Shown here: positions 6,610-16,246 of the stretch, one piece after another
Position numbering within the stretch: position 1 is the first letter of the stretch
How the letters are laid out: each line of letters starts with the position of its first letter
Notes under the pieces: generated by a model
What the model was told of the DNA's origin: nothing
The model's input: the letters and a program-made list of their open reading frames with translations, nothing else
Databases searched by the model: none
Source of the DNA: Prevotella sp. UBA4268
GTDB lineage: Bacteria > Bacteroidota > Bacteroidia > Bacteroidales > Bacteroidaceae
Direction of reading: 5' to 3'
Assembly (NCBI GenBank): GCA_002395135.1
Contig: DGWC01000067.1
Location: forward strand, 6,260-31,568
Length of the DNA: 25,309 nt
Program-made: the position numbers and the translations under genes

Positions 6610-9600
6610 ATGAAAGAACAAAGACGACAACCAAGTTTCCGTGTTGTTCTTCTTGCAGTGTTCGGTTTCTTGCTTCCTGCGCTTGCCTATGCAGCAGGTC
6701 CCGCCGACACGAAGATGAGCATCAACGTGAAATCTTTGCCTGTTGAGCAAGTGCTTGACGAGATTCATCGAAAAGCCAAACTTGATTTCTTCTATGATGC
6801 GGGGCTGGCCAAGAACTGGCCCAAAGTAACCCTCCGCATGACCAACAAGTCAGCAGAAGAGGTCATTGATCAGGTAACAGCCCTTATCGGTTGCACTTAC
6901 ACCATCAAGGGAAACATCGTTACCATCACTCAGCAAAAGATGAGCGGTAAGGAGCGCACCATTAAGGGATATGTGCGCGACGAGAGCGGCGAACCCATCA
7001 TCGGAGCGCCCATCTGCATCGGCGAGACGCGCGTCTGTACCGTTACCGATGCCGAGGGATTCTACACATTCAAGATTCCCGTAGAGAAAACCACGCTGAA
7101 GTATTCCTATGTAGGACTTTCTCCCGAATACGTTCAGATAGCACAAGGCAATGCCGATGTTACGCGCGACGTGGTGATGCGCTCTGACAACCAACTGGGC
7201 GAAGTGGTGGTAACGGGTATCTTCAGCAAGGCAAAAGAGAGTTATACTGGTGCCGTAAGCCAGATTACACAAGAACAAATAGAACTCAATCGCGGCCAGA
7301 ACCTATTGCAGACATTGAAGAACATCGATGCCAGCATCAACTTTGCCATTGACAATATCAACGGTTCAAACCCCAACAACCTGCCACAACTGAACATCCG
7401 AGGAAGTGCCTCGCTGCCCACCAATGTGCAGGAATTCAACGAGGGTGTCCAGAACTCCACCAACACGCCGCTCATCATCATGGACGGTTTTGAAATCTCA
7501 CTCACCAAGTTGATGGACTACAACGACGATGAAATAGAGAGCATCAACATTCTGAAAGATGCCGCAGCCACGGCTATTTATGGTTCTCGCGGTGCCAATG
7601 GCGTTATTGTGGTGATTACTAAGCGCCCCACGGCCGGACAGTTAAAGACCAACATCGAGGTTGGAACAACCATCGAAATGCCAGACCTCAGTTCTTATCA
7701 CCTGCTGAATGCTGCCGACAAACTTCAGTTGGAGTTTGATGCCGGAATCTATAATGACAGCAGCAGACCTCTTGTGCAACAGAATCTGCGCAAAAGATAT
7801 TACGACAAACTGCATAATGTACTCGACGGCATAGACACCGACTGGCTCGCTAAACCTGTACGCATGGGTGTCGGACAGAACTACAAGGCACGCTTCGAGG
7901 GCGGTAACGAAGAATTTCGCTGGGGCGCTTCTCTTTCTTACAACAATACAGAAGGAGCCATGAAAGGATCAAAGCGCCAAACGTTCAACGGCGGTATCAC
8001 CTTGATGTATTCCATCAAGAACCTCACCTTCCGCAACTACACCTCTATCGGCATCAACAAAGGCCGCGAAAGCAAGTATGGAACATTCAGCAAATATGCT
8101 GCCATGTTGCCTTACTATTCTCCATACAATGAGAACGGACGGCTTGTCAGGAATTTCTCTGCACAAGGAGATTCAGACATACAGAATCCCCTCTATGATG
8201 CCTCACTCAACATTATCAACGAGAACGGCTATAAGGAAATTGACAACAATTTCTCCATTGACTGGAACATACTTCCCGTATTGCGCCTTCGCGGTCAGTT
8301 CGGTATTTCTTCTACAGACAACACTAGCGACTATTTCCTTCCTTCTGAGCACTCCACGTTCTATAACGACAGTCAGTATTCCACCGATGAGGGATATCTG
8401 CGCCGTGGTTCATATACCTATGGAACAGGGCGCAACAACAACCTCAATGCCAGTGCCACACTGGCATATAACAACACGTTTGCAGACAAACACCAGTTGT
8501 ATGCCGGTTTAAACTATGAGGTGGCCACATACGACACATACAATTACAACTTCAAGGCAGAGGGCTTCTCAAGCGAAGACATCACCAGTATTACATCAGG
8601 ACGCAGTTATGCACAGAACAGTTCGCCATACGGAAGCAAGTCGAAGTCACGCCGATTAGGCTTGACCTCTAACATCAACTACACTTACGATAATCGTTAT
8701 TATGTTGACTTTTCATATCGTATTGACGGAAGTTCTGCCTACGGAAGCGACAAGAAGTGGGCACCATTCTGGAGTGCAGGAATCGGTTGGAACTTGCACA
8801 ATGAGAAATGGCTCTTCAAAAACAACGACGTGGTGAACAGGTTGAAACTGCGCGCTTCATACGGTGAGACAGGTTCACAGTTGTCAAGCACATCGGGAGC
8901 CGTTACCAGTTATAGTTATATCACCACGCAGAAATACCTCAATTGGACGGGTGCCATAGTGAACGGACTGGGAAACAGCAACCTCACATGGCAGAAGACG
9001 AAGGAATTCAACGTGGGTCTGGAATTTGGCCTGTGGGACGACAGAATTAAAGGAACGTTGGATGTTTATTCCAAGAACACCAGCAATCTGCTTTCCTATA
9101 TGAACCTGCCCCTGTCAGTAGGATTCTCACAATATCTTGCTAATGTGGGAGAAGTGAAGAACAATGGTTTCGAGGCATCTCTTGCAGCATATATCATCCG
9201 AGACCGCGAACATCATTTCAACTGGATTATTAGCGGGCAACTGGTTTACGACAAGAACGAGATTTCAAAACTTTCAGATGCCGTGAAAATTCAGAACGAG
9301 GAGTATCTGAAACAGAATGTGGACGTAAGTACCCTGTTTTTTGAAGGTCGTCCTCAGAATTCCATCTATGCCGTGCAGTCGCTGGGCATTGATCCCAGTA
9401 CGGGTAACGAGATCTTTATCGACCGTGATGGCAACCAAACCACAACGTGGAATGCCGGCGACAAAGTGTTCCTGGGTTCAGCAGAACCCCTTTATCGTGG
9501 TAACTTGGGTTCCACGTTGATTTATAAGAAATTCACCCTGAACTTCTCATTCAGTTATCATTGGGGTGGCTATGCGTATAACTCCACACTGCGTGACCGC

Positions 9601-9951
9601 GTGGAAGTGCCCATCTCTACCATCCGCACACAAAATGTTGACGAGCGGGTGCTCAGCCAGCGTTGGTTCCAACCAGGAGACGTTACGTTCTTCAAGCGCT
9701 TGACCAACAACGAAGATGCCCATCATTCAACATCCCGCTATGTGATGAAAGACAATGTATTACAGTTGCAGACAGTAGGCTTGCAGTATCGTTGGGACAC
9801 CGACTGGATTCGTAAAGCCATCCGTTGCAATGCCGTGATTTTTGCCGTGAACATGAACGATCTGCTCTACTTCTCAAGCATCAAACGTGAACGAGGAACC
9901 AGTTATCCATATGCACGTAACTTGCAGGCAAGCGTAAAACTTTCGTTTTAA
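6610..9951 (+). CDS. SusC/RagA-type TonB-dependent outer-membrane transducer with STN domain
   Basis: A 1113-residue TonB-dependent transporter. Signal peptide about 1-28 (VVLLAVFGFLLPALAYA). STN domain about 37-109 (SINVKSLPVEQVLDEI), the periplasmic domain that contacts FecR. Carboxypeptidase-regulatory-like beta domain about 117-193 (IKGYVRDESGEPIIGAPI), typical of SusC proteins. Plug from about 197 (LGEVVVTGIFSKAKESYTG), with LNIRGSAS and DAAATAIYGSRGANGVIVV. The remainder is a beta barrel ending in the aromatic terminus VKLSF. SusC proteins form the outer-membrane channel beneath a SusD lid and draw energy from TonB-ExbBD. The ligand is unknown: there are no glycan-active enzymes in the operon. 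The STN domain means it can also switch on its own operon through FecR and the sigma factor. Confidence 0.95.
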   Translation: MKEQRRQPSFRVVLLAVFGFLLPALAYAAGPADTKMSINVKSLPVEQVLDEIHRKAKLDFFYDAGLAKNWPKVTLRMTNKSAEEVIDQVTALIGCTYTIKGNIVTITQQKMSGKERTIKGYVRDESGEPIIGAPICIGETRVCTVTDAEGFYTFKIPVEKTTLKYSYVGLSPEYVQIAQGNADVTRDVVMRSDNQLGEVVVTGIFSKAKESYTGAVSQITQEQIELNRGQNLLQTLKNIDASINFAIDNINGSNPNNLPQLNIRGSASLPTNVQEFNEGVQNSTNTPLIIMDGFEISLTKLMDYNDDEIESINILKDAAATAIYGSRGANGVIVVITKRPTAGQLKTNIEVGTTIEMPDLSSYHLLNAADKLQLEFDAGIYNDSSRPLVQQNLRKRYYDKLHNVLDGIDTDWLAKPVRMGVGQNYKARFEGGNEEFRWGASLSYNNTEGAMKGSKRQTFNGGITLMYSIKNLTFRNYTSIGINKGRESKYGTFSKYAAMLPYYSPYNENGRLVRNFSAQGDSDIQNPLYDASLNIINENGYKEIDNNFSIDWNILPVLRLRGQFGISSTDNTSDYFLPSEHSTFYNDSQYSTDEGYLRRGSYTYGTGRNNNLNASATLAYNNTFADKHQLYAGLNYEVATYDTYNYNFKAEGFSSEDITSITSGRSYAQNSSPYGSKSKSRRLGLTSNINYTYDNRYYVDFSYRIDGSSAYGSDKKWAPFWSAGIGWNLHNEKWLFKNNDVVNRLKLRASYGETGSQLSSTSGAVTSYSYITTQKYLNWTGAIVNGLGNSNLTWQKTKEFNVGLEFGLWDDRIKGTLDVYSKNTSNLLSYMNLPLSVGFSQYLANVGEVKNNGFEASLAAYIIRDREHHFNWIISGQLVYDKNEISKLSDAVKIQNEEYLKQNVDVSTLFFEGRPQNSIYAVQSLGIDPSTGNEIFIDRDGNQTTTWNAGDKVFLGSAEPLYRGNLGSTLIYKKFTLNFSFSYHWGGYAYNSTLRDRVEVPISTIRTQNVDERVLSQRWFQPGDVTFFKRLTNNEDAHHSTSRYVMKDNVLQLQTVGLQYRWDTDWIRKAIRCNAVIFAVNMNDLLYFSSIKRERGTSYPYARNLQASVKLSF

Positions 9952-9967
9952 TTGAAAAACAGAAAAA

Positions 9968-11524
9968 ATGAATAATATGAATAAGATATATATTAATAAG
10001 GTGAAACAGGCCGGAGTGAAAGCATTTATCATGCTGCTGGCCCCCTGTTCATTGCTCTTTGCATCTTGCAACGACTGGCTTGACGTGCGCAGCGAAACAG
10101 AAGCCAAGGAAGAGGACATGTTTACCAAGAAGGGCGGATTCAAAGATGCCCTGACTGGTATCTACCTCACCATGGGCGATCGTGCCATCTATGGTGAGAA
10201 CCTCACCATGGGTGCAGTGGAAGAACTGGCAAACCTTTGGTATACGCCTGGCAACATCTACCCTGATGATCTCGGACTCTACTATTTTGAGCAGCACGAC
10301 TATGAGAATATCAATGCCAAGGATCTTATTAAGGCCATTTACGGCAAACTATATAATGTGGCTGTGCAGACTAATTTGCTGCTGAAAAACCTCAATGAGC
10401 AGGGAAACAACATTGACGACAGCCAGTTGCGGAACGTCATCGAGGGAGAGGCATATGCCATCCGCGCATATGTGCATTTTGACCTGCTGCGACTTTTCGG
10501 TCAGTTGCCAAAGAGTGCCACAGTCAACGTGCGCTTGCCTTATTGTGAAACGGCAAGCATAAAAGAATATCCCGCCTACTACGCCTACAATGCCTTTGTT
10601 CAGAAGGTGGAACAAGATTTGAATCAGGCTGTGTCACTGCTGGAAAAGAGCGACCCGGTGATGGACTACAGTCTTTCTTATTACAACAATAACGAAGACA
10701 TGGATTCTTACCTGATGTATCGCCGCTACCGTCTGAACTATTGGGCAGTGAAAGCATTGCAGGCACGCTTCTATATGTATACTGGCGATGCCACACGTGC
10801 CCATAGTTTAGCCATGGAGGTAATCAATGCAAAAGGAAGGACAGACGGCGAGAGCATCGTTTCGCTTTCAGGAATGACCGATTTGCAAAACAACTGCTTT
10901 GCCCTTCCGCATGAATGCTTGTTTGCCTTGAGCAAGTATGATCTGCTCGACTATACCCCCTCGCGCTATGTAGGAGGCGGCACTTCACGTGTATATGTTG
11001 ATGGTAACCTCAGACCTCTTACGTTGGCCATTTCAGAGACAATGTTCAATGAACTTTTCGCAGGCGTAAATGTCGCTTCCGACAATCGCTACCTGTATGT
11101 ATGGAACCGTAAGGCGGCTACCTCACAAAACAATCCATTCCCATGTATCAAAAAATACTGGTATGACACAAAAGACGACAATGTTAGCAGCCCAACTTTC
11201 AACAATCTTGTTATTCCGATGCTTCGCATGAGCGAACTGTATCTCATCGCGATAGAGACTACAACCGACCTTTCTGAAGCCAATTCTCTGTGGAACACAT
11301 ATCAGCGCAGCCACAACGTGTTGCTCACTGAAGATGCCTTTGCCTCAATCAGTGACGTGCAGCCAGTGGTGCAGGCAGAGTTCATGAGAGAACTGTTTGC
11401 TGAAGGCCAGATGTTCTACTACTATAAGAGTCATGGCAGTAGCCAGATGAAATGGCGTGTTCCCACAGTGAAAGAGAGTGAATACGTCCTGCCGTTGCCC
11501 GACACTGAGTTTGAATCAAAATAG
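9968..11524 (+). CDS. SusD/RagB-family outer-membrane lipoprotein
   Basis: A 518-residue surface lipoprotein that forms the ligand-binding lid on SusC. The signal peptide ends in lipobox LFASC with Cys34, followed by NDWLDVRSE, the usual SusD opening. The rest is helical and TPR-like: GGFKDALTGIYLTMG, then GEAYAIRAYVHFDLLRLFG, a hallmark SusD motif, then the NYWAVKALQARFYMYTGD helix pair, and near the C-terminus PMLRMSELYLIAIE and EFMRELFAEGQMFYYYK. It follows the SusC gene by 16 nt. An ATG at 9977 is an alternative start giving a more normal signal peptide. The binding-site residues do not tell the ligand. Confidence 0.93.
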   Translation: MNNMNKIYINKVKQAGVKAFIMLLAPCSLLFASCNDWLDVRSETEAKEEDMFTKKGGFKDALTGIYLTMGDRAIYGENLTMGAVEELANLWYTPGNIYPDDLGLYYFEQHDYENINAKDLIKAIYGKLYNVAVQTNLLLKNLNEQGNNIDDSQLRNVIEGEAYAIRAYVHFDLLRLFGQLPKSATVNVRLPYCETASIKEYPAYYAYNAFVQKVEQDLNQAVSLLEKSDPVMDYSLSYYNNNEDMDSYLMYRRYRLNYWAVKALQARFYMYTGDATRAHSLAMEVINAKGRTDGESIVSLSGMTDLQNNCFALPHECLFALSKYDLLDYTPSRYVGGGTSRVYVDGNLRPLTLAISETMFNELFAGVNVASDNRYLYVWNRKAATSQNNPFPCIKKYWYDTKDDNVSSPTFNNLVIPMLRMSELYLIAIETTTDLSEANSLWNTYQRSHNVLLTEDAFASISDVQPVVQAEFMRELFAEGQMFYYYKSHGSSQMKWRVPTVKESEYVLPLPDTEFESK

Positions 11525-11563
11525 TTGACCATTGATGAAGACAATCAATAATTTGACAACAAC

Positions 11564-12352
11564 ATGAAAAGACATTTTATCATACTCATGCTTCTCGCTG
11601 CCTGTTTCTTGGCTACGAGTTGCGAACAGGATCTTCCTGTATATGACTATCCTGACAATGAACTGAATTTCAGTCTTACGCTCAACAATGTGACAGGCAT
11701 TGCCGAAGAGACCAGTTACTCATTCGTGTTTGCCGGCTCTAATGTGCAGAAAGACACCGTGTGGTTCACTGTCAACACGCAGGGATTCCTTTCTGACCAA
11801 GACCGTTCTTTTGAAATGCGGCAGGTAAGTGCTGGCGAAGGGCAGAAAGATGCCGTAGCCGGACAGCATTATGTGGCTTTCGATAGTGAGGAGATGAAGA
11901 AATTCCTCATTGTTCCAGCAGGAGCAAATACGGTAAAGGTGCCTGTACTGGTGCTGAAAGACCCTTCGCTGGAAACTGAAGACGTTAGGCTCTATTTTGA
12001 AATCAAGGAGAATGAGAACTTTAAACAGGGACTTCCTCCCTATCGCACGGCAAAACTCGTGATTTCAAACCAACTCTCGAAACCGACAAACTGGTCTTCA
12101 ATGTATTTAGACTACTACTTTGATGCCTATGGTCCTGTGAAGCACCGCTTCATGATAGACAACACTGGGTTGGCATGGGACGAGGCTTTCATCAGTACAC
12201 TCTCTGATTTCGGATACATCGCTTATTTGGCCACAAAACTCTATAAGGCTGTAGAGGCCGAGAACGCTGCCCGCGCTGCACGTGGAGAGGACATCCTGAA
12301 AGAGGCTGACGGCACTCCCGTTACTTTCAGTTTTGGTGCTTACTATGTTTAA
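11564..12352 (+). CDS. DUF4843 family lipoprotein
   Basis: A 262-residue lipoprotein with signal peptide and lipobox LATSC (Cys20), followed by EQDLPVYDYPDNELNF. The body is beta-rich early (ETSYSFVFAG, KDTVWFTVNTQGF) and more helical at the end. The form and its place directly after SusD match the Bacteroidetes DUF4843 family, known only as companions of SusC/SusD pairs. It probably sits in the outer membrane, perhaps on the surface with SusCD. Function unknown. It follows the SusD gene by 39 nt and precedes the PKD-like lipoprotein gene by 30 nt, so it is part of the operon. Assignment is by recall of the family's features and context, not by a search. Confidence 0.7.
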   Translation: MKRHFIILMLLAACFLATSCEQDLPVYDYPDNELNFSLTLNNVTGIAEETSYSFVFAGSNVQKDTVWFTVNTQGFLSDQDRSFEMRQVSAGEGQKDAVAGQHYVAFDSEEMKKFLIVPAGANTVKVPVLVLKDPSLETEDVRLYFEIKENENFKQGLPPYRTAKLVISNQLSKPTNWSSMYLDYYFDAYGPVKHRFMIDNTGLAWDEAFISTLSDFGYIAYLATKLYKAVEAENAARAARGEDILKEADGTPVTFSFGAYYV

Positions 12353-12382
12353 TTCAACGAAAACATTTAGACGACTGAATAT

Positions 12383-13918
12383 ATGAAAAAGATAAGTTTA
12401 TTCTATTTGATGGCATTTCTGCCTCTGCTGCTGGGATCGTGTGACTATACCGACGACAGCGAACTGCCTAACGGTACGCTTCCCACCATTGAGATTTCCG
12501 GTTTTGCAGAAGACGGCTATAGCATTGTTTCCTACCAAAAGAATCATCTTAAGATTTCCCCGGTAATCAAAACCAACTATAGCGACAGCCAACTCTCTTA
12601 CAATTGGTATCTTATTGACGACAATGCTTCAGACCTTGCATATTATGCTCGTCCGCAGAAAGATTACAGTTGGGAGTTAATCAGTAGCCAGAAAGATCTT
12701 GACTATGAGGTTAATCTCACTCCTGGAACCTACCATGTCTGTCTCGACGTGAAAGCCGAAAACGGGTACACGGCAAGTATCAATACCACGCTGAGGACCA
12801 GCACCAATTTCACAAATGGATACTACATTCTGAAGCAGACTGTAGACGGAAACACCGAGTTTGATGTGTTCCGACCGGATGACAACGAACTGATTTCCGA
12901 CTTGTTTGCTGCCACCACAGGTTCTGCCATGACTGGTGCACCTGTAGCCCTAAGCATGGCATTCGACCATGGCTACATCGACGATGTCAGCAACCAACAG
13001 GCTGGCTCAAGCATCGTTACCTTCACAACCAACGACGGCTCCATACGCAGTTTACGTACAAGCGACCTGAAATGCGTGCTTGACAATAGCCGCCTTCTTT
13101 ATGATGGGGCTTTAGGTGCCAATGAACAGCCATATCGCATCATCAATGGTATGTGGAGCAACATCTTCTTAACCAGCGAGGGTGTGCGAAGCCAGTACAG
13201 TTTTGCTATGCAGCCAGGACCTGGACTCTATGGTATTGCCGGTGGTGGCGGTGCCAGCAAGTTTGTGGTTTTCGACAAGTGGATGTATTATAGCGATGTT
13301 AATGCCATCTGCTGGAACGAAAAGACCCATTCCATTTTCTTTGTTGACTATAACGGCGGATCTAATCCGATAGATGACATGCCTGTACAGGTGAACAACC
13401 TCACTGGGTGGGACTGCATAGCCTGCGGTTGGAGCAATTCTGGAGGAGGGGCTGTATTCCTTTTGCAGAATGCATCCGGTGAACGGCAAATCATTAAACT
13501 GGCTTCCATGGGATACTCTGGTATCATGGGATCAGAAGCCGTTCTTCTCAAGAGCGACAGCCATCTCGCTAAAGGCAATGTGTTTACAGTGAGTTTCAAC
13601 TCATCTTCGTTCATATACACCATTGACAACAATCATATCTACGGCTACGACATCAACACCGGCGAAGAGCAGGCTATTAACGCTCAGGGAATAGGCAGCG
13701 AAACCATCACTTACATCTCTGACAAATGGATTGGATCGGCAGACACCGACTACTTCGTGGTGGGAACACAGAGCGGCAACGAGTATACCTTGCGGTTCTA
13801 TAATCAACTGGGCGGAAAACCCGACGGTGCTCCTGTGTATACAATTAAGGGGACAGGACGTGTGGTGAGCATGATGTACACCTCCACCGTCAGTGCAAGC
13901 AGAGCCGTTCAAGACTAA
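12383..13918 (+). CDS. PKD-like family lipoprotein
   Basis: A 511-residue lipoprotein: signal peptide with lipobox LLGSC (Cys20), followed by an acidic DYTDDSE stretch of the kind that directs lipoproteins to the Bacteroidetes surface. Residues about 30-140 look like an Ig/PKD-type beta sandwich (SYNWYLIDD, TPGTYHVCLDVKAENGYTA). The rest is beta-strand rich with Gly/Ser loops and recurring strand pairs (SIVTFTTNDGSI, IFFVDYNGG, GAVFLLQNASGE, IYTIDNNHIYGYDINTG), suggesting a beta propeller. Proteins of this form are common in SusCD loci next to DUF4843. It may be an extra ligand-capture protein at the surface; this is inference. I see no catalytic motif. Confidence 0.65.
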   Translation: MKKISLFYLMAFLPLLLGSCDYTDDSELPNGTLPTIEISGFAEDGYSIVSYQKNHLKISPVIKTNYSDSQLSYNWYLIDDNASDLAYYARPQKDYSWELISSQKDLDYEVNLTPGTYHVCLDVKAENGYTASINTTLRTSTNFTNGYYILKQTVDGNTEFDVFRPDDNELISDLFAATTGSAMTGAPVALSMAFDHGYIDDVSNQQAGSSIVTFTTNDGSIRSLRTSDLKCVLDNSRLLYDGALGANEQPYRIINGMWSNIFLTSEGVRSQYSFAMQPGPGLYGIAGGGGASKFVVFDKWMYYSDVNAICWNEKTHSIFFVDYNGGSNPIDDMPVQVNNLTGWDCIACGWSNSGGGAVFLLQNASGERQIIKLASMGYSGIMGSEAVLLKSDSHLAKGNVFTVSFNSSSFIYTIDNNHIYGYDINTGEEQAINAQGIGSETITYISDKWIGSADTDYFVVGTQSGNEYTLRFYNQLGGKPDGAPVYTIKGTGRVVSMMYTSTVSASRAVQD

Positions 13919-13946
13919 CCTATTAATGAAAAATAGTTTTATTGAA

Positions 13947-15107
13947 ATGAAAAAGACAATTCTTACCATCCTGGCAGCCGTGGCCGTATGCATGACTACG
14001 GCTGCACAGGGAATTAACTTCGCAGAAGGGAAATCCTTCGCAGAAGTGAAGGCTCAGGCCAAGGCCGAGGGCAAACTGATATTCGTTGACTGCTATACCT
14101 CTTGGTGCGGTCCCTGCAAGATGATGGCTACAAGGGAGTTCGTCAAGAAAGAGGCAGGCGACTACTTCAACGACAAGTTCGTGAACTTCAAGATCGACAT
14201 GGAGAAGGGCGAAGGCCCCGAACTGGGCAAACAATACGACGTGAATGCCTATCCCACCTTCCTGATACTTGAGTCCGATGGTCAGTTGCGCGGCCGATGC
14301 GTGGGCGCAGCCCAAATTACTGAGTTCATCAAGCGCGTCGAAGGCGTGCTCAGCAATGAGAAGGGGCTGACATGGTATCAGAAAAAGTTTGCCGAGGGCG
14401 AGCGTGGCGAGAGTTTCCTGATGGATTATGTGAAACTGCTCAATGAAAACTATATGCGCGGCGAACTGAAAAACGTGGCTACCACACTGCTCAGCGGAAA
14501 GAGCGGCCAGCAGATAGCATCCGACAAAGGGCTCTATTCGGCCTTTGCCCAGGGCGGTTTCTCTCCCGACGATGAAGTGTTCCTTGCTGTATACAAGCAA
14601 CTTCCCACCGTGAAGGCCACACAGGGAGAAAAGGCTGTCACCGCACTCAATGCTACATGGAGCCAGTATGCTTTGCGATGCATGCAATTTGATGGTAAAC
14701 AGTATAAAGGCTTCGACGAGGCTGCCTTCAACGCCTACAAGCAGAAGATGGCCGACTACGGCGTGAGCAACATTGACGACATCGTGAAATCCACCTTGCG
14801 TTCCAAGGCAAGATATGCCAAAGACTATCCTGCCATCCTTCAGGGCATCGCCGATGACATGAAAGGCGGTGAAAAAATCGAAGACTACACTATTGCCAAC
14901 GACATGCAGACGCTCGTCAGCGAATACGGCACCAACAAAAAGGCCATGAAGAGTGTTGCCAAATATGCCAGACAGCGCGTTGCCGCACTGCAAAAAGTGG
15001 ACACCAGCAAAGAGCGAGAGTTCGAGTATGAAGGCAAGAAATACACCATGACGGCCTATCTCATCAGCCTTTATCAAGACATCATTGACAAAACATCAAA
15101 GAAATAA
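13947..15107 (+). CDS. Exported thioredoxin-fold protein with long C-terminal helical region (first paralogue)
   Basis: I start this at 13947 (MKKTILTILAAVAVCMTTAAQ), which gives a clean signal peptide cleaved after about residue 21, and 386 aa. In-frame ATGs upstream would bury the signal peptide and overlap the previous gene. A thioredoxin domain spans about 25-130: FVDCYTSWCGPCKMM has the redox pair C54/C57 (WCGPC), and YPTFLIL carries the cis-proline. The C-terminal 250 residues are helical and charged, and I do not recognise them. It follows the PKD-like lipoprotein gene by 28 nt. A paralogue with the same layout follows. Likely periplasmic; reductase, oxidase or isomerase role unknown. 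Confidence 0.85.
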   Translation: MKKTILTILAAVAVCMTTAAQGINFAEGKSFAEVKAQAKAEGKLIFVDCYTSWCGPCKMMATREFVKKEAGDYFNDKFVNFKIDMEKGEGPELGKQYDVNAYPTFLILESDGQLRGRCVGAAQITEFIKRVEGVLSNEKGLTWYQKKFAEGERGESFLMDYVKLLNENYMRGELKNVATTLLSGKSGQQIASDKGLYSAFAQGGFSPDDEVFLAVYKQLPTVKATQGEKAVTALNATWSQYALRCMQFDGKQYKGFDEAAFNAYKQKMADYGVSNIDDIVKSTLRSKARYAKDYPAILQGIADDMKGGEKIEDYTIANDMQTLVSEYGTNKKAMKSVAKYARQRVAALQKVDTSKEREFEYEGKKYTMTAYLISLYQDIIDKTSKK

Positions 15108-15142
15108 CATTATCAATATACATAATTAGTATACATGTCAAA

Positions 15143-16243
15143 ATGAAAAGACAGATTGTTTTAGCATGCTTGGCTATGGCTTTCTTTACGGTTCAGGCAC
15201 AGACCAATTTCCGCGAAATCTCATTCGACCAGGCAGTGGCTGCCGCTAAGTCGGAAGGAAAACTGGTGTTTATCGACGTGATGACATCATGGTGCGGCCC
15301 ATGCAAGATGATGGCGCGCGACGTGTTCCCACAAAAGAAGGTGGGCGACTTTATGAACGAGAAGTTTGTCTGTCTCAAGATTGATGCAGAGAAGGGTGAG
15401 GGCGTGCAGATTGCAAAGACCTATAAGGTAACCGCCTATCCCACATTCCTCCTTCTGAACCACGATAAGAGCGAGGTGGCTCGCATGGTGGGTGGCAAAC
15501 AGCCCGACGGCTTTATTGCAGAGATGGAGCGACTGCTCGATCCCAACTCCACTCCCGAGAAGATGAAGGAGCGCTATGATGGCGGCGAGCGCTCGGCCGA
15601 CCTGATCAAGAAATATGCCGGTTATCTGACCGATAAGGCTTTCGACAGCCGCTCCGGCAGAGATGAGTTGTTGGCAGAGGCCCGAAAAGTGGTGGCCGAC
15701 TATTATGCAGGATTGCCCGCTGCTGAGCGCCTGAATGCCGACAATATGTTCGTCTATAGGGAGTACACTCAGTCTACAGAGGATGAGGCTGCCCGGTTTA
15801 TGATGGATAACATCAAGAAGTTCCCTGCTGATGTGAAAGAGGAAATCAACAAAATCGTTGGCAACCTCTTCCAGCGTGATGTCTATTCTGTGCTCTCGGG
15901 TTCGATGAAAGCCACGAGCGAGAGCATGGATGCCTTTAAGAAGAACATCAAGAAGATGGGACTGGGTAATGATGGCAGTTACGACAACTGTGTGAAACTG
16001 ATGGAGGCGTATGCTGGCGACGGTGACCACTATCTGCAACTCTGCCGCTCGCTCTTTACAAAGATCAGTGAAACTGGTCAGGCCGGTCTTTTGGAAGGTC
16101 TTTCTGCGAAGTTCGGCAGTGGCGACGAGGCAACCAGGAAAAAGGCCTCTCGTTTTATCCGTGAGCAACTGCTTGACATGGATACGAACATGCTTTACAC
16201 GGCTCTCATGAATATCATGGCCTTGGAGGGCAACAGACATTAA
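15143..16243 (+). CDS. Exported thioredoxin-fold protein with C-terminal helical region (second paralogue)
   Basis: A 366-residue secreted protein. Signal peptide about 1-19 (MKRQIVLACLAMAFFTVQA). Thioredoxin domain about 22-125 with MTSWCGPCKMMARDVF (C51/C54) and YPTFLLL (cis-Pro). It aligns closely with the preceding protein over the thioredoxin part (EGKLVFIDVMTSWCGPCKMM against EGKLIFVDCYTSWCGPCKMM) and more loosely in the helical C-terminus, so the pair is a tandem duplication. It is the last gene of the FecR-SusCD operon, 35 nt after its paralogue, and is followed by a hairpin at 16284-16323. CxxC proteins with a long C-terminal extension suggest handling of disulfide-bearing periplasmic or imported substrates. 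Substrate unknown. Confidence 0.85.
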   Translation: MKRQIVLACLAMAFFTVQAQTNFREISFDQAVAAAKSEGKLVFIDVMTSWCGPCKMMARDVFPQKKVGDFMNEKFVCLKIDAEKGEGVQIAKTYKVTAYPTFLLLNHDKSEVARMVGGKQPDGFIAEMERLLDPNSTPEKMKERYDGGERSADLIKKYAGYLTDKAFDSRSGRDELLAEARKVVADYYAGLPAAERLNADNMFVYREYTQSTEDEAARFMMDNIKKFPADVKEEINKIVGNLFQRDVYSVLSGSMKATSESMDAFKKNIKKMGLGNDGSYDNCVKLMEAYAGDGDHYLQLCRSLFTKISETGQAGLLEGLSAKFGSGDEATRKKASRFIREQLLDMDTNMLYTALMNIMALEGNRH

Positions 16244-16246
16244 GAG

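Noticed and set aside
13923..15077. Long minus-strand ORF (384 codons) opposite the first thioredoxin gene
   Set aside because: It mirrors the third-position pattern of a clear coding gene with a CxxC motif and signal peptide on the other strand; its own product is not protein-like.
15287..16240. Minus-strand ORF (317 codons) opposite the second thioredoxin gene
   Set aside because: Same reason: shadow of a recognisable gene.
5400..16243. Classical polysaccharide-utilisation locus
   Set aside because: SusC and SusD are present, but no glycoside hydrolase, lyase, esterase or sulfatase gene is found in the operon or around it.
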